DNA of 64,000 nt from Pseudomonas rhizosphaerae. Lineage in GTDB: Bacteria; Pseudomonadota; Gammaproteobacteria; Pseudomonadales; Pseudomonadaceae. Position 1 is the stretch's first letter. Each line of letters starts with the position of its first letter. Position numbers and translations under genes: made by a program. Positions 49,858 through 60,369 of the stretch are shown piece by piece. The DNA lies in assembly GCF_000761155.1 (NCBI RefSeq), contig NZ_CP009533.1:4078001-4142000 (forward strand), in the 5' to 3' direction. Below the pieces are notes generated by a model that saw only the letters and a list, made by a program, of their open reading frames with translations, made no database searches and was not told the DNA's origin.

Positions 49858-51105
49858 ATGGCCGTCGCAGTGCCTCTCAAACAGGACGCCAGCCTCACCC
49901 TGAAACAGCGCCTGTCCCGGGCCGAACGACTCAACCGCTGGAAAGCCCAGGCGTTGATCGCACCCCTGGTGCTGTTCCTGCTGCTGGTTTTCCTGGTGCC
50001 CATCGCGGCGCTCTTGTACAAAAGCGTCGGCAACCCCGAGGTGGTCGAAGGCATGCCGCGTACCGTGGCCGCCGTCACCGCCTGGGACGGCAAAGGCTTG
50101 CCCGATGAGCCGGTGTATCGCTCGCTGGCCGAGGACCTTGCCGAGTCACGCAAGAATCAAAGCCTGGGCGATCTGTCCAAGCGCCTGAACATGGAACTGG
50201 CCGGCTACCGCAGCCTGCTGGCGAAAACCGCTCGCGCCTTGCCGTTCCAGACCGAGCCGGCTTCCTACAAGGAAGCGCTGCAGGCACTCGACGAGCGCTG
50301 GGGCGACCCGGCCTATTGGCAGGCGATCCGCCGCAACACCAGCGCCGTCACCCCGTTCTACCTGCTGGCCGCAGTCGATCACCGCATCGATGATCTGGGC
50401 GAGGTGGCACCTGCCACGCCGGATCAGGCCATCTACCTGGACATCTTCGCCCGCACGTTCTGGATGGGCCTGGTGATCACCGCCATCTGCCTCGCGCTGG
50501 CCTACCCCTTGGCCTACCTGCTGGCCAACCTGCCGACCCGGCAGAGCAATCTGTTGATGATTCTGGTGCTGCTGCCGTTCTGGACATCCATCCTGGTGCG
50601 CGTCGCTGCATGGATCGTGCTGCTGCAATCGGGCGGCCTGATCAACAGCGCATTGATGGCCATGGGCATCATCGATAAGCCGCTGGAACTGGTGTTCAAT
50701 CGCGCCGGCGTTTACATCTCCATGGTGCACATCCTGCTGCCGTTCATGATCCTGCCCATCTACAGCGTGATGAAGGGCATTTCGCCCACCTACATGCGCG
50801 CTGCCATTTCCCTGGGCTGTCATCCGTTCGCCAGCTTCTGGCGTGTGTACTTTCCGCAGACCTACGCCGGTGTCGGTGCTGGCTGCCTGCTGGTCTTCAT
50901 TCTCGCCATCGGCTACTACATCACGCCGGCGCTGCTCGGCAGCCCCAACGACCAGATGGTCAGCTACTTCGTGGCCTTCTACACCAACACCAGCATCAAC
51001 TGGGGCATGGCGACCGCTCTGGGCGGCTTGCTGCTACTGGCCACCGTGGTGTTGTACCTGATCTATAGCTGGCTGGTCGGCGCCAGCCGCCTGCGCCTGA
51101 GCTGA
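49858..51105 (+). CDS. ABC transporter permease (PotB-like)
   Basis: 415 residues from MAVAVPLKQDASL, with GGAG 6 nt upstream; a TTG two codons earlier is also in frame. After the first membrane helix (ALIAPLVLFLLLVFLVPIAALLY) comes a large periplasmic segment of about 150 residues before the remaining five or so helices, longer than in E. coli PotB. The EAA loop that contacts the ATPase is MRAAISLGCHPFASFWRVYFPQ. It forms the channel with the next gene. Confidence 0.92.
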   Translation: MAVAVPLKQDASLTLKQRLSRAERLNRWKAQALIAPLVLFLLLVFLVPIAALLYKSVGNPEVVEGMPRTVAAVTAWDGKGLPDEPVYRSLAEDLAESRKNQSLGDLSKRLNMELAGYRSLLAKTARALPFQTEPASYKEALQALDERWGDPAYWQAIRRNTSAVTPFYLLAAVDHRIDDLGEVAPATPDQAIYLDIFARTFWMGLVITAICLALAYPLAYLLANLPTRQSNLLMILVLLPFWTSILVRVAAWIVLLQSGGLINSALMAMGIIDKPLELVFNRAGVYISMVHILLPFMILPIYSVMKGISPTYMRAAISLGCHPFASFWRVYFPQTYAGVGAGCLLVFILAIGYYITPALLGSPNDQMVSYFVAFYTNTSINWGMATALGGLLLLATVVLYLIYSWLVGASRLRLS

Positions 51106-51116
51106 GGAGTACTGTC

Positions 51117-51941
51117 ATGACGAGCCCTTACCTTTCGCCCATCGAGCGCGTGTGGTTCTACAGCCTGCGCATCCTCTGCGGCCTGATCCTGCTGTTCCTG
51201 ATCCTGCCGGTGCTGGTGATCATCCCGCTGTCGTTCAACTCGGGCAGCTTCCTGGTGTATCCGCTGCAGGGCTTTTCGCTGCACTGGTACCAGGATTTCT
51301 TCGGTTCGGCAGAATGGATGCGCGCGTTGCGCAACAGCGTGATCATCGCCCCGGCGGCCACGGTGGTTGCCATGATTTTCGGCACCCTGGCGGCCATCGG
51401 TCTGACCCGCGGCAATTTTCCCGGCAAATCCCTGGTGATGGCCTTGGTCATCTCGCCGATGGTGGTGCCGGTGGTGATCATCGGCGTGGCCAGCTATCTG
51501 TTCTTCGCCCCGCTGGGCATGGGCAACAGTTTTCTCTCGCTGATCGTCGTGCACGCGGTGCTGGGCGTACCCTTCGTGATCATCACCGTGTCGGCGACGC
51601 TGCAGGGGTTCAACCACAACCTGGTACGGGCCGCGGCCAGCCTCGGTGCCTCGCCGGTGACCACGTTCCGCCGGGTGACCCTGCCGTTGATTGCCCCCGG
51701 CGTGATTTCCGGCGCGCTGTTCGCCTTCGCCACCTCGTTCGATGAGGTAGTGGTGACCCTGTTCCTGGCGGGCCCAGAGCAGGCCACCTTGCCCCGGCAG
51801 ATGTTCAGCGGCATCCGCGAAAACCTCAGCCCGACCATCGCCGCCGCCGCGACCCTGCTGATCGTCTTCTCGGTGTTGTTGCTGCTGGTGCTGGAATGGT
51901 TGCGCGGGCGCAGCGAAAAACTGCGTACCGCTGCGGTTTGA
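51117..51941 (+). CDS. ABC transporter permease (PotC-like)
   Basis: 274 residues with six hydrophobic segments. The EAA loop is VRAAASLGASPVTTFRRVTLPLIAPG. The start ATG at 51117 has GAGG 9 nt upstream and follows the previous permease by 11 bp. It completes the four-gene importer. The operon ends just before rpe; no strong terminator is visible. Confidence 0.92.
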   Translation: MTSPYLSPIERVWFYSLRILCGLILLFLILPVLVIIPLSFNSGSFLVYPLQGFSLHWYQDFFGSAEWMRALRNSVIIAPAATVVAMIFGTLAAIGLTRGNFPGKSLVMALVISPMVVPVVIIGVASYLFFAPLGMGNSFLSLIVVHAVLGVPFVIITVSATLQGFNHNLVRAAASLGASPVTTFRRVTLPLIAPGVISGALFAFATSFDEVVVTLFLAGPEQATLPRQMFSGIRENLSPTIAAAATLLIVFSVLLLLVLEWLRGRSEKLRTAAV

Positions 51942-52016
51942 CAGGGCTTGTTCGCCCGCTCATCCCAGCTGAGCTACAATGCGCGCCACCGTGATTCCAG
52001 CCTGAATAGGTGCGCC

Positions 52017-52691
52017 ATGCAGCCCTTCGCAATTGCCCCGTCCATCCTCTCTGCGGATTTCGCCCGCCTGGGTGAGGAAGTCGATAACGTGCTCGCCGCC
52101 GGCGCCGATATCGTCCACTTCGACGTGATGGACAACCACTACGTCCCCAACCTCACCATCGGCCCGATGGTCTGCGCGGCGCTGCGCAAGTACGGCGTCA
52201 GCGCGCCCATCGATGTCCACCTGATGGTCAGCCCCGTCGACCGCATCATCGGCGACTTCATCGAGGCAGGTGCCAGCTACATCACCTTCCATCCCGAAGC
52301 GACCCAGCACATCGACCGCTCGCTGCAACTGATCCGCGAAGGCGGCTGCAAGGCCGGCCTGGTGTTCAACCCGGCCACCCCGCTGAACCTGCTCGAATAC
52401 GTCATGGACAAGGTCGACATGATCCTGTTGATGAGCGTCAACCCTGGTTTCGGCGGCCAGAAGTTCATTCCCGGCACCCTGAACAAACTGCGCGAAGCGC
52501 GCGCCCTGATCGACGCCAGCGGGCGCGACATCCGCCTGGAAATCGACGGCGGCGTCAACGTGGCCAACATTCGCGAGATTGCTGCAGCCGGTGCCGACAC
52601 CTTCGTTGCCGGCTCGGCCATCTTCAATGCGCCCGACTACCGCAATGTGATCGAGCAAATGCGCACGGAATTGACGCTGGCCCGCTCATGA
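52017..52691 (+). CDS. rpe: Ribulose-phosphate 3-epimerase
   Basis: 224 residues from [19 protein letters not shown]; the frame is open to 51948. The TIM-barrel epimerase motifs are [31 protein letters not shown] and LEIDGGVN, carrying the metal-binding His and Asp residues. It interconverts ribulose-5-P and xylulose-5-P. It overlaps gph by four bases, and trpE follows, the conserved rpe-gph-trpE arrangement of pseudomonads. Confidence 0.96.
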   Translation: MQPFAIAPSILSADFARLGEEVDNVLAAGADIVHFDVMDNHYVPNLTIGPMVCAALRKYGVSAPIDVHLMVSPVDRIIGDFIEAGASYITFHPEATQHIDRSLQLIREGGCKAGLVFNPATPLNLLEYVMDKVDMILLMSVNPGFGGQKFIPGTLNKLREARALIDASGRDIRLEIDGGVNVANIREIAAAGADTFVAGSAIFNAPDYRNVIEQMRTELTLARS

Positions 52692-53506
52692 GCGCCCTGG
52701 AGCGGCTGTTTCCCGGCAACCTGCCGCGCCTGGTGATGTTCGACCTGGACGGCACCCTGGTGGATTCGGTACCCGACCTGGCTGCCGCCGTCGACACCAT
52801 GCTGGCCCAAATGGGCCGCGAGCCGGCTGGAATTGAAGCGGTGCGCGAGTGGATCGGCAACGGTGCCCGCGTGCTGGTTCGCCGCGCCCTTGCAGGTAGC
52901 TTCGATCACGCGCACATCGACGAGGCGCAAACCGAGCACGCCCTGGAGCTGTTCTCGGCGGCCTACGCCGCACACCACGCCTTGACCCAGGTGTACCCGG
53001 GCGTGCACGAAACCCTCAAGTGGCTGCACAAGAAGCGCGTGAAGATGGCCCTGATCACCAACAAGCCGGAACGCTTCGTCGCGCCCCTGCTGGATCAGAT
53101 GGGCCTGGGGCGCTACTTCAAGTGGATCATCGGCGGCGACACCTTGCCCCAGCAGAAGCCCGATCCGGCAGCCTTGCTGTTCGTCATGAAAATGGCCAAG
53201 GTCAAGGCGCAGCACGCCTTGTTCATCGGCGACTCGCGCAGCGACGTGCAAGCCGCCAAGGCCGCCGGCGTGACCTGTATCGCGCTTAGCTACGGCTACA
53301 ACCATGGCCGGCCGATCGCCGAGGAATCACCGGCGCTGGTCATCGACGATCTGCGCGCGCTGATGCCTGGTTGCTTCGATCCGGCCACTGGGATAACGTT
53401 GGCCCACGGCAACTCCCCCGCTCATAGAGATTCCATCGTGGTGGTCACTCGCAAACTCTGGATGAAAGTCATCAAGGCCCTGGCCCGCTGGCGTTGGCGC
53501 GCCTGA
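52688..53506 (+). CDS. gph: Phosphoglycolate phosphatase (HAD superfamily)
   Basis: 272 residues. HAD motif [15 protein letters not shown], motif [11 protein letters not shown], and motif [18 protein letters not shown] are intact. It removes phosphate from 2-phosphoglycolate formed in DNA repair. The C-terminus extends about 40 residues beyond the usual HAD end ([18 protein letters not shown]...). This tail is basic at the very end and differs from the standard length. It is coupled to rpe by overlap. Confidence 0.93.
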   Translation: MSALERLFPGNLPRLVMFDLDGTLVDSVPDLAAAVDTMLAQMGREPAGIEAVREWIGNGARVLVRRALAGSFDHAHIDEAQTEHALELFSAAYAAHHALTQVYPGVHETLKWLHKKRVKMALITNKPERFVAPLLDQMGLGRYFKWIIGGDTLPQQKPDPAALLFVMKMAKVKAQHALFIGDSRSDVQAAKAAGVTCIALSYGYNHGRPIAEESPALVIDDLRALMPGCFDPATGITLAHGNSPAHRDSIVVVTRKLWMKVIKALARWRWRA

Positions 53507-53565
53507 CTTTCCTGCTCCAGCGTTTGCCCACAGACCGTTCGACCCCTCCATCACGAGGCTGAATC

Positions 53566-55044
53566 ATGACCCGCGAAGAATTCCTGCGCCTGGCTGCCGA
53601 AGGCTACAACCGTATCCCGATGGCCCACGAAACCCTGGCCGACTTCGACACCCCGCTGTCCATCTACCTGAAACTCGCCGACCAGCCCAATTCATATCTG
53701 CTGGAATCGGTGCAGGGCGGCGAGAAGTGGGGCCGTTACTCGATCATCGGCCTGCCGTGCCGTACCGTCCTGCGCGTCCACGGCTACCATGCCAGCGTGA
53801 CCTGTGACGGCATCGAGATCGAAGCCTGCGAAGTCGAAGACCCCCTGGCCTTCGTCGAGACCTTCAAGGCGCGCTACAACGTGCCGACCATCGCTGGCCT
53901 GCCACGCTTCAACGGCGGCCTGGTGGGCTATTTCGGCTACGACTGCGTGCGCTACGTCGAGAAACGCCTGGGCCAGTGTCCGAATCCGGATCCGCTGGGC
54001 GTTCCGGACATCCTGCTGATGGTCTCCGACGCCGTGGTGGTGTTCGACAATCTGGCGGGCAAGATGCACGCCATCGTCCTGGCCGATCCAGCCCAGGCGG
54101 ATGCCTACGAGCAGGCCCGCGGCCAGCTCGACGCCTTGATGGAACGCCTGCGTCAGCCCATCGCCCCGCGCCGCGGGCTGGACTTCAATCGCCCGCAGGC
54201 TGGTGACCCGGTGTTTCGTTCCAGTTTCACCCAGTCCGACTACGAAGCCGCTGTCGACACCATCAAGGAGTACATCCTGGCGGGCGACGTCATGCAGGTG
54301 GTGCCGTCGCAGCGCATGTCCATCGACTTCAAGGCCGCGCCGATCGATCTGTACCGCGCGCTGCGCTGCTTCAATCCAACGCCCTACATGTACTTCTTCA
54401 ACTTCGGCGATTTCCACGTGGTCGGCAGCTCGCCCGAGGTGCTGGTGCGGGTCGAGGACGACCTGATCACCGTACGGCCAATCGCCGGAACGCGCCCACG
54501 TGGCGCGACCGAAGAAGCCGACCATGCGCTGGAAGTCGACCTGCTGTCGGATGACAAGGAAATCGCCGAGCACTTGATGCTGATCGACCTGGGCCGCAAC
54601 GACGTGGGCCGGGTATCGGAGGTCGGTTCGGTGAAGCTGACCGAAAAGATGGTCATCGAACGTTACTCCAACGTGATGCACATCGTGTCCAACGTGACCG
54701 GCCATCTCAAGCAGGGCCTGACTGCCATGGACGCGCTGCGCGCGATCCTGCCGGCAGGCACCTTGTCCGGTGCGCCGAAGATCCGCGCCATGGAAATCAT
54801 CGACGAGCTGGAACCGGTCAAACGCGGTGTCTACGGCGGTGCGGTCGGCTACTTCGCCTGGAACGGCAACATGGACACCGCGATCGCCATCCGCACTGCG
54901 GTCATCAAGAACGGCGAGCTGCACGTGCAGGCCGGCGGCGGCATCGTGGCCGACTCGGTGCCGGCCCTGGAATGGGAAGAGACGCTGAACAAGCGTCGCG
55001 CCATGTTCAAGGCCGTGGCCCTAGCCGAGCAAGCGCCAGACTGA
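53566..55044 (+). CDS. trpE: Anthranilate synthase component I
   Basis: 492 residues. The N-terminal tryptophan-binding motif is [17 protein letters not shown] (LLES), so it is feedback-inhibited by tryptophan. The chorismate-binding C-terminal part has [17 protein letters not shown] and [12 protein letters not shown]. With TrpG it converts chorismate and glutamine to anthranilate. It lies 59 bp after gph and 77 bp before trpG. Confidence 0.96.
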   Translation: MTREEFLRLAAEGYNRIPMAHETLADFDTPLSIYLKLADQPNSYLLESVQGGEKWGRYSIIGLPCRTVLRVHGYHASVTCDGIEIEACEVEDPLAFVETFKARYNVPTIAGLPRFNGGLVGYFGYDCVRYVEKRLGQCPNPDPLGVPDILLMVSDAVVVFDNLAGKMHAIVLADPAQADAYEQARGQLDALMERLRQPIAPRRGLDFNRPQAGDPVFRSSFTQSDYEAAVDTIKEYILAGDVMQVVPSQRMSIDFKAAPIDLYRALRCFNPTPYMYFFNFGDFHVVGSSPEVLVRVEDDLITVRPIAGTRPRGATEEADHALEVDLLSDDKEIAEHLMLIDLGRNDVGRVSEVGSVKLTEKMVIERYSNVMHIVSNVTGHLKQGLTAMDALRAILPAGTLSGAPKIRAMEIIDELEPVKRGVYGGAVGYFAWNGNMDTAIAIRTAVIKNGELHVQAGGGIVADSVPALEWEETLNKRRAMFKAVALAEQAPD

Positions 55045-55067
55045 TACCGGACCCGGCAAGCCAGTGT

Positions 55068-55091
55068 CCACCGGTTGCAGCCAACCGGTGG
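55068..55091 (+). promoter_or_regulatory. Stem-loop in the trpE-trpG gap
   Basis: CCACCGGTTG-CAGC-CAACCGGTGG, a perfect 10-bp stem with a 4-nt loop, between the trpE stop and the trpG ribosome site. No T-run follows, so it is not a standard terminator. It may stabilise or separate the two parts of the message. The role is inferred. Confidence 0.45.
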
Positions 55092-55121
55092 TCCGTCAGC
55101 AGATTCGAGAGGTTAAGCCCC

Positions 55122-55721
55122 ATGCTGCTCATGATCGACAATTACGACTCCTTTACCTACAACGTCGTCCAGTACCTGGGCGAGCTCGGCGCCGACGTCA
55201 AGGTCATCCGCAACGATGAACTGACCATCGCCGAAATCGAAGCCCTGGCGCCGGAACGCATCGTCGTCTCGCCCGGCCCCTGCACACCCAACGAAGCCGG
55301 TGTCTCCCTCGACGTGATCCGGCACTTCGCCGGCAAGCTGCCCATCCTTGGCGTCTGCCTGGGCCACCAGTCGATCGGCCAGGCGTTCGGCGGCGACGTG
55401 GTACGCGCTCGCCAAGTCATGCACGGCAAGACCAGCCCGATCACCCACACCGACCTGGGCGTATTCGAAGGCCTCAACCATCCGTTGACGGTCACCCGCT
55501 ATCACTCCCTGGTGGTCAAGGCTCAGACCTTGCCCGAGTGCCTGGAACTGACGGCCTGGACCACCCGCGAAGACGGCACGGTAGACGAGATCATGGGCCT
55601 GCGGCACAAGACCCTGAACGTCGAGGGTGTGCAGTTCCATCCCGAATCGATCCTGACCGAGCAAGGCCACGAGCTGTTCGCCAACTTTCTCAAGCAGACC
55701 GGCGGCAGCCGCCAGGGCTAA
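55122..55721 (+). CDS. trpG: Anthranilate synthase component II (glutamine amidotransferase)
   Basis: 199 residues from [19 protein letters not shown]; the frame is open upstream inside trpE. The class I amidotransferase triad is visible: Cys in [11 protein letters not shown] and His/Glu in VQFHPESIL. It supplies ammonia to TrpE and may also serve 4-amino-4-deoxychorismate synthase. It heads trpG-trpD-trpC, with trpD 9 bp downstream. Confidence 0.96.
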   Translation: MLLMIDNYDSFTYNVVQYLGELGADVKVIRNDELTIAEIEALAPERIVVSPGPCTPNEAGVSLDVIRHFAGKLPILGVCLGHQSIGQAFGGDVVRARQVMHGKTSPITHTDLGVFEGLNHPLTVTRYHSLVVKAQTLPECLELTAWTTREDGTVDEIMGLRHKTLNVEGVQFHPESILTEQGHELFANFLKQTGGSRQG

Positions 55722-55730
55722 GGAATTTCC

Positions 55731-56780
55731 ATGGATATCAAAAGCGCGCTGACCCGTATCGTCAGCCAGCTGGACCTCACCACCGAGGAAATGCGCGCGG
55801 TAATGCTCGACATCATGACCGGCCAATGCAGCGAAGCGCAGATTGGCGCCTTCATGATGGGCATGCGCATGAAAAGCGAGACCATCGACGAGATCGTCGG
55901 CGCCGTGACGGCGATGCGCGAACTGGCGAGCAAGGTCGAACTGCGCACCCTGGACAAGGTGGTCGACATCGTCGGCACCGGTGGTGATGGCGCCAACATC
56001 TTCAACGTGTCCACCGCCTCGGCGCTGGTGATCGCGGCGGCTGGCTGCACCGTGGCCAAGCATGGCAATCGCGCAGTGTCGGGCAAGAGCGGCAGTGCCG
56101 ACTTGCTCGAAGCTGCCGGCGTCTACCTCAATCTGGACGCCACTCAGGTGGCCCGTTGCATCGACAGCGTCGGCATCGGCTTCATGTTCGCCCAGGCCCA
56201 TCACAGCGCCATGAAGCACGCGGCCATTCCGCGCCGCGACCTGGGACTGCGAACCCTGTTCAACATGCTCGGCCCGCTGACCAACCCTGCTGGCGTCAAG
56301 CATCAGGTAGTCGGGGTGTTCACCCAGGCCCTGTGCCGTCCGCTCGCCGAAGTGCTGGCGCGCCTGGGCAGCAAGCATGTACTGGTGGTGCACTCGCGCG
56401 ACGGCCTGGACGAATTCAGCCTGGCCGCGCCGACCTTCGTCGCCGAACTCAAGGATGGCGAGGTGACCGAGTACTGGGTCGAGCCTGAAGATCTGGGCAT
56501 CAGGAGCCAAAGCTTGCACGGGCTCGTGGTCGACAGCCCGGCGGCTTCCCTGGAACTGATTCGCGACGCACTGGGGCGGCGCAAGACCGAGCAAGGCGAA
56601 AAGGCTGCCGAAATGATCGTGCTCAACGCCGGCGCAGCGCTGTACGCAGCCGACGTGGCGAGCAGCCTGAAAGAAGGCGTGGCCATGGCCCACGATGCCT
56701 TGCACACTGGCCTGGCCCGTGAAAAGCTCGAGGAACTGGGTGCCTTCACCGCCGTATTCAAGCAGGAGAACGAAGCATGA
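55731..56780 (+). CDS. trpD: Anthranilate phosphoribosyltransferase
   Basis: 349 residues, full length. The PRPP-binding motif [15 protein letters not shown] and [15 protein letters not shown] are canonical. It joins anthranilate to PRPP. It overlaps trpC by four bases (ATGA), so the trpGDC genes are coupled. Confidence 0.97.
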   Translation: MDIKSALTRIVSQLDLTTEEMRAVMLDIMTGQCSEAQIGAFMMGMRMKSETIDEIVGAVTAMRELASKVELRTLDKVVDIVGTGGDGANIFNVSTASALVIAAAGCTVAKHGNRAVSGKSGSADLLEAAGVYLNLDATQVARCIDSVGIGFMFAQAHHSAMKHAAIPRRDLGLRTLFNMLGPLTNPAGVKHQVVGVFTQALCRPLAEVLARLGSKHVLVVHSRDGLDEFSLAAPTFVAELKDGEVTEYWVEPEDLGIRSQSLHGLVVDSPAASLELIRDALGRRKTEQGEKAAEMIVLNAGAALYAADVASSLKEGVAMAHDALHTGLAREKLEELGAFTAVFKQENEA

Positions 56781-57577
56781 GCGTGCCTACGGTTCTTGAG
56801 AACATACTCGCGCGCAAAGCCCAGGAAGTGGCCGAGCGTCGCGAGCGAGTCGGCCTGGCCGAACTCGAGCGCCTTGCCGCCGCAGCCGATGCGCCGCGTG
56901 GTTTTGCCCAGGCCTTGATCGCCCAGGCCGCCTCGAAGCGCCCGGCAGTCATTGCCGAGGTCAAGAAAGCCTCGCCCAGCAAGGGGGTCATCCGCGAACA
57001 CTTCGTGCCCGCCGACATCGCCAGCAGCTATCAGAAGGGCGGGGCTACCTGCCTGTCGGTGCTGACCGACATCGACTATTTCCAGGGTGCCGACCTGTAC
57101 CTGCAGCAGGCCCGCAGTGCTTGCCAGCTGCCGGTCATCCGCAAGGACTTCATGATCGACCCCTATCAGGTGGTCGAGGCACGTGCATTGGGTGCCGACT
57201 GCATCCTGCTGATCGTTTCGGCGCTGCAGGATACGCAGATGGCCGAGCTCGCCGCTGTGGCCAAAGGCGTCGGCCTCGACGTGCTGGTCGAAGTCCACGA
57301 CGGCGATGAGCTGGAGCGCGCACTGAAAACCCTGGACACCCCGCTGGTCGGCGTCAACAACCGCAACCTGCACACCTTCGACGTCAGCCTGGAAACCACA
57401 CTCGATCTGCTGCCGCGTATCCCGCGCGATCGCCTGGTGATCACCGAGAGCGGCATCTTCAACCGTGCCGATGTTCAGCTCATGGAAATCAACGGGGTCT
57501 ACTCGTTCTTGGTCGGCGAAGCGTTCATGCGCGCCGAAGATCCAGGCACGGAGCTACAGCGCCTGTTCTTCCCCTGA
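56777..57577 (+). CDS. trpC: Indole-3-glycerol phosphate synthase
   Basis: 266 residues. Conserved blocks are [37 protein letters not shown] and ITESGIF, which hold the catalytic lysines and glutamates. It converts CdRP to indole-3-glycerol phosphate. It is a single-function enzyme (no TrpF fusion). It closes the trpGDC set; the next gene is 43 bp downstream. Confidence 0.97.
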   Translation: MSVPTVLENILARKAQEVAERRERVGLAELERLAAAADAPRGFAQALIAQAASKRPAVIAEVKKASPSKGVIREHFVPADIASSYQKGGATCLSVLTDIDYFQGADLYLQQARSACQLPVIRKDFMIDPYQVVEARALGADCILLIVSALQDTQMAELAAVAKGVGLDVLVEVHDGDELERALKTLDTPLVGVNNRNLHTFDVSLETTLDLLPRIPRDRLVITESGIFNRADVQLMEINGVYSFLVGEAFMRAEDPGTELQRLFFP

Positions 57578-57620
57578 TCCAACGGCCGTCTTGGCCTTCA
57601 CTACGCACGAGTCTCGCCCC

Positions 57621-58310
57621 ATGCTTCAGCATTTGCCTACGGAACAGGGTTTGCGCGCCGAGCAGGATCTGCTGGGCAGTGTCTGCAGGGGTGAGCAGGC
57701 GTGGGGCCTGCTGTTCTGGTGCCCCACCGACCGCACCCTGGTCATGCCGCGACGCATGAGCCGCCTCGAGGGCTTCGAACAGGCCAGCCTGGCATCGGCC
57801 GCCAGCGGCTGGCCGGTGTTGCTGCGCGAGACCGGCGGCGAACCGGTGCCACAATCGCCATCGACCATCAACGTCGCCCTGGTGTATGTCGCCCCGCAGC
57901 ATGAAGGCGATCAGCACCGTATCGAAACGGCCTACCGCCGGCTGTGCCAGCCCTTGCTCGATGCCCTCGAACGACTCGGTGGCAGCGCGTCGTTGGGTGA
58001 AATAGAAGGGGCCTTCTGCGACGGCCGCTTCAACGTCAATCTCGACGGGCGCAAATGGGTGGGCACGGCGCAACGCTGGCGCCAGGGCCTGAGCGGTACG
58101 CGCCCAGTGGTATTGGTGCACGGGGCGATGTTGATGGAGGATGAGCGCGAAGCCATGGCGGCCACCGTCAATCTGTTCAATCAACGGTGCGGTCTGGAAG
58201 ACCGGGTCAAGGCCGCCAGCCATATCGCGCTGCACGAGCGCCACCCTGCTCCAGACCTGATCGACGAGCTGTACGCTGTCTATACTCGGATGCTGACGGC
58301 CCTGGTCTGA
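57621..58310 (+). CDS. Lipoate-protein ligase A-like (BPL/LPL family) protein
   Basis: 229 residues from MLQHLPTEQGLRAEQDLL; the frame is open to 57465. The biotin/lipoyl ligase fold is suggested by TGGEPVPQSPSTINVAL (lipoate-binding region) and by the central NLDGRKWVGTAQRW, with the conserved lysine. These match the family of shorter 'lipoate-protein ligase' proteins seen beside trpGDC in Pseudomonas. The first motif departs from the usual RRxSGGGAV of LplA, so ligase activity is not certain. It converges on vfr with 10 bp between. Confidence 0.8.
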   Translation: MLQHLPTEQGLRAEQDLLGSVCRGEQAWGLLFWCPTDRTLVMPRRMSRLEGFEQASLASAASGWPVLLRETGGEPVPQSPSTINVALVYVAPQHEGDQHRIETAYRRLCQPLLDALERLGGSASLGEIEGAFCDGRFNVNLDGRKWVGTAQRWRQGLSGTRPVVLVHGAMLMEDEREAMAATVNLFNQRCGLEDRVKAASHIALHERHPAPDLIDELYAVYTRMLTALV

Positions 58311-58320
58311 ACCCTCGCTG

Positions 58321-58959
58321 TCAGCGCGTGCCGAACACCACCATGGTCTTGCCTTTCACATGGACCACGCTGCGTTCTTCCAGATCCTTGAGCACGCGGC
58401 CGACCATCTCCCGGGAGCAGCCCACGATCCGGCCGATTTCCTGACGGGTGATCTTGATCTGCATGCCGTCGGGATGGGTCATGGCGTCGGGCTGCTTGCA
58501 CAGATCGAGCAGGCACCGAGCCACCCGTCCGGTCACGTCGAAGAACGCCAGGTCGCCGACCTTGCGCGTCGTGTCGCGCAGGCGCTGCGCCATCTGCCCA
58601 CCCACGGCGTAGAGCATGTCCGGGTCCTGTTGGGCCAACTCGCGAAACGCGGAATAGCTGATCTGCACGACTTCGCATTCGGTCTTGGCGCGCACCCGCG
58701 CATTATGTGGCTGCGTGCCGCTGGCTGACTGAAACAGCCCCAGCTCACCGAAGAAATCGCCGGCATTAAGGTAGGCAATTACCAACTCCCGACCTTCCTC
58801 CGCTTCGATCACCACCGTCGCCGAGCCTTTGAGAATCAGCGAAAGCGTGTCATCCCGCGCACCGGCGGCGATCAAGGTGGTCTTGGCGGCAAACCGATAA
58901 CGCTGACCCTGCGCGAGCAGCTTTTCGAGGTTCTTGATCTTGTGCGCGGCAGCGGTCAT
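58321..58959 (-). CDS. vfr: Vfr / CRP family cAMP-dependent global regulator
   Basis: 212 residues. The cyclic-nucleotide domain has ELVIAYLNAGDFFGELGLF and the Arg-containing ARVRAKTECEV. A long dimerisation helix follows, then the helix-turn-helix TRQEIGRIVGCSREMVGRVLKDL, nearly identical to CRP and Vfr. It controls virulence- or catabolism-related genes in response to cAMP. It is divergent from the osmC-type gene, across 200 bp that probably hold both promoters. Confidence 0.94.
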   Translation of the reverse strand: MTAAAHKIKNLEKLLAQGQRYRFAAKTTLIAAGARDDTLSLILKGSATVVIEAEEGRELVIAYLNAGDFFGELGLFQSASGTQPHNARVRAKTECEVVQISYSAFRELAQQDPDMLYAVGGQMAQRLRDTTRKVGDLAFFDVTGRVARCLLDLCKQPDAMTHPDGMQIKITRQEIGRIVGCSREMVGRVLKDLEERSVVHVKGKTMVVFGTR

Positions 58960-59160
58960 GGCTTGGTTCCGGAAAGGGCAATCGATCTTGCATAGATCAC
59001 GGCGATACGCCAGTACATTGGCGTCAGCTTATCAGACACCTAGTGGGGTCACACGCCATTTAGACTGCCGGACTTGCGATTCGAGCGCCAGGGTCTCGCG
59101 AATTGTTACAGGTGGGCTGTGTTAAGCTCACCCGCTTTATGAACACGGGAGTCCGGAAAG

Positions 59161-59583
59161 ATGAAGGCGCGTATTCAGTGGGCCGGCGAGGCCATGTTTC
59201 TGGGCGAATCGGGCAGCGGCCATGTCGTGGTCATGGACGGACCTCCCGAAAGCGGCGGTCGCAACCTGGGCGTGCGCCCGATGGAAATGCTGCTGCTGGG
59301 CCTGGGTGGCTGCAGCAACTATGACGTCGTCAGCATTCTCAAGAAATCGCGCCAACCCATCGAAAGCTGCGAAGCCTTCCTGGAAGCCGAACGCGCCACC
59401 GAAGACCCCAAGGTCTTCACCAAGATCCACCTGCACTTCGTGGTCAAGGGCCGCGGTTTGAAAGAAGCCCAGGTCAAACGTGCAGTGGAACTGTCGGCCG
59501 AGAAGTATTGCTCCGCATCCATCATGCTGGGTCGCGCTGGCGTGGACATCACCCATGACTACGAAATCGTCGAACTGGGCTGA
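59161..59583 (+). CDS. OsmC family protein
   Basis: 140 residues. The OsmC/Ohr fold is shown by the two redox cysteines in GLGGCSNYDVVSIL and EKYCSASIML. The family reduces organic or fatty-acid hydroperoxides; YhfA-like members such as this one have less certain roles. The start ATG at 59161 follows GTCCGGAAAG. It lies next to vfr, an arrangement conserved with E. coli crp-yhfA. Confidence 0.9.
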   Translation: MKARIQWAGEAMFLGESGSGHVVVMDGPPESGGRNLGVRPMEMLLLGLGGCSNYDVVSILKKSRQPIESCEAFLEAERATEDPKVFTKIHLHFVVKGRGLKEAQVKRAVELSAEKYCSASIMLGRAGVDITHDYEIVELG

Positions 59584-59597
59584 CTTCAAGAACAAAT

Positions 59598-59621
59598 GAA
59601 AAGGGCGCTCATCGAGCGCCC
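59598..59621 (-). terminator. Rho-independent terminator of coq7
   Basis: Minus strand: GGGCGCTC-GAT-GAGCGCCC followed by TTTTC. It lies between the convergent osmC-type and coq7 stops and can serve coq7, with a weaker effect on the plus strand. Confidence 0.8.
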
Positions 59622-59643
59622 CTGTCCTACCTGCCGCACACTT

Positions 59644-60291
59644 TCAAATGCGGTAGGTGCTCTTGGTCATGACCTTGGCCAGCAAACTCATGCCAAAGCG
59701 CAGCGGTGCCGGAAACCGCGCCCCGCCAGCGTCAAGCGCCGATTCGGCATGGGCTTGTTCATCACTGCGCATCTGCGCCAGGATCGCCCGCGACTTGGCG
59801 TCCTCGGCAGGCAGCTGCAGCAGGTGTTCGTCCAGGTGCTTGACCACCTGGTGCTCGGTCGCCGCCACGAAGCCCAGGCTCACTCGGTCGCTGATGATGC
59901 CTGCCGCCGCACCGATGCCGAACGACATCCCGTAGAACAGCGGATTGAGCACGCTGGTGTGGCTGCCCAATTGCCGAATGCGCTGTTCGCACCAGGCCAG
60001 GTGGTCCACTTCCTCTTCTGCCGCATGCTCCATGGCCTTGCGCACCTGAGGCAGCTTCGCGGTCAGCGCCTGGCCCTGGTACAGCGCCTGCGCGCAGACC
60101 TCGCCGGTGTGGTTGATGCGCATCAGCCCAGCCACGTGCCGGCTCTGTTGCTTGTCCATCGTCACCTCGGGCTGGACCACGGCTGGCGACGGTCGCGACG
60201 GATGACCGCTGAACGGCAGCAGGGTGCGCATGGCCGTGTCGGCCTGCAGCAGCAATCGATCGATGGGCGAGTAGTGACGCTGGGTTGCCAT
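59644..60291 (-). CDS. coq7: 2-polyprenyl-3-methyl-6-methoxy-1,4-benzoquinone monooxygenase
   Basis: 215 residues from [18 protein letters not shown]; the frame is open to 60360. The di-iron carboxylate ligands are visible as [18 protein letters not shown] and [12 protein letters not shown]. It hydroxylates demethoxyubiquinone in ubiquinone synthesis and is the alternative to UbiF found in Pseudomonas. It is peripheral on the inner membrane through hydrophobic helices. Confidence 0.95.
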   Translation of the reverse strand: MATQRHYSPIDRLLLQADTAMRTLLPFSGHPSRPSPAVVQPEVTMDKQQSRHVAGLMRINHTGEVCAQALYQGQALTAKLPQVRKAMEHAAEEEVDHLAWCEQRIRQLGSHTSVLNPLFYGMSFGIGAAAGIISDRVSLGFVAATEHQVVKHLDEHLLQLPAEDAKSRAILAQMRSDEQAHAESALDAGGARFPAPLRFGMSLLAKVMTKSTYRI

Positions 60292-60369
60292 GGGGCACCT
60301 CCGTTGAAAACCTGGCCTGCATGTTGGCGTACAAGCACGGCGCCTGGCCATGTCTTGCACGAAGATCGC

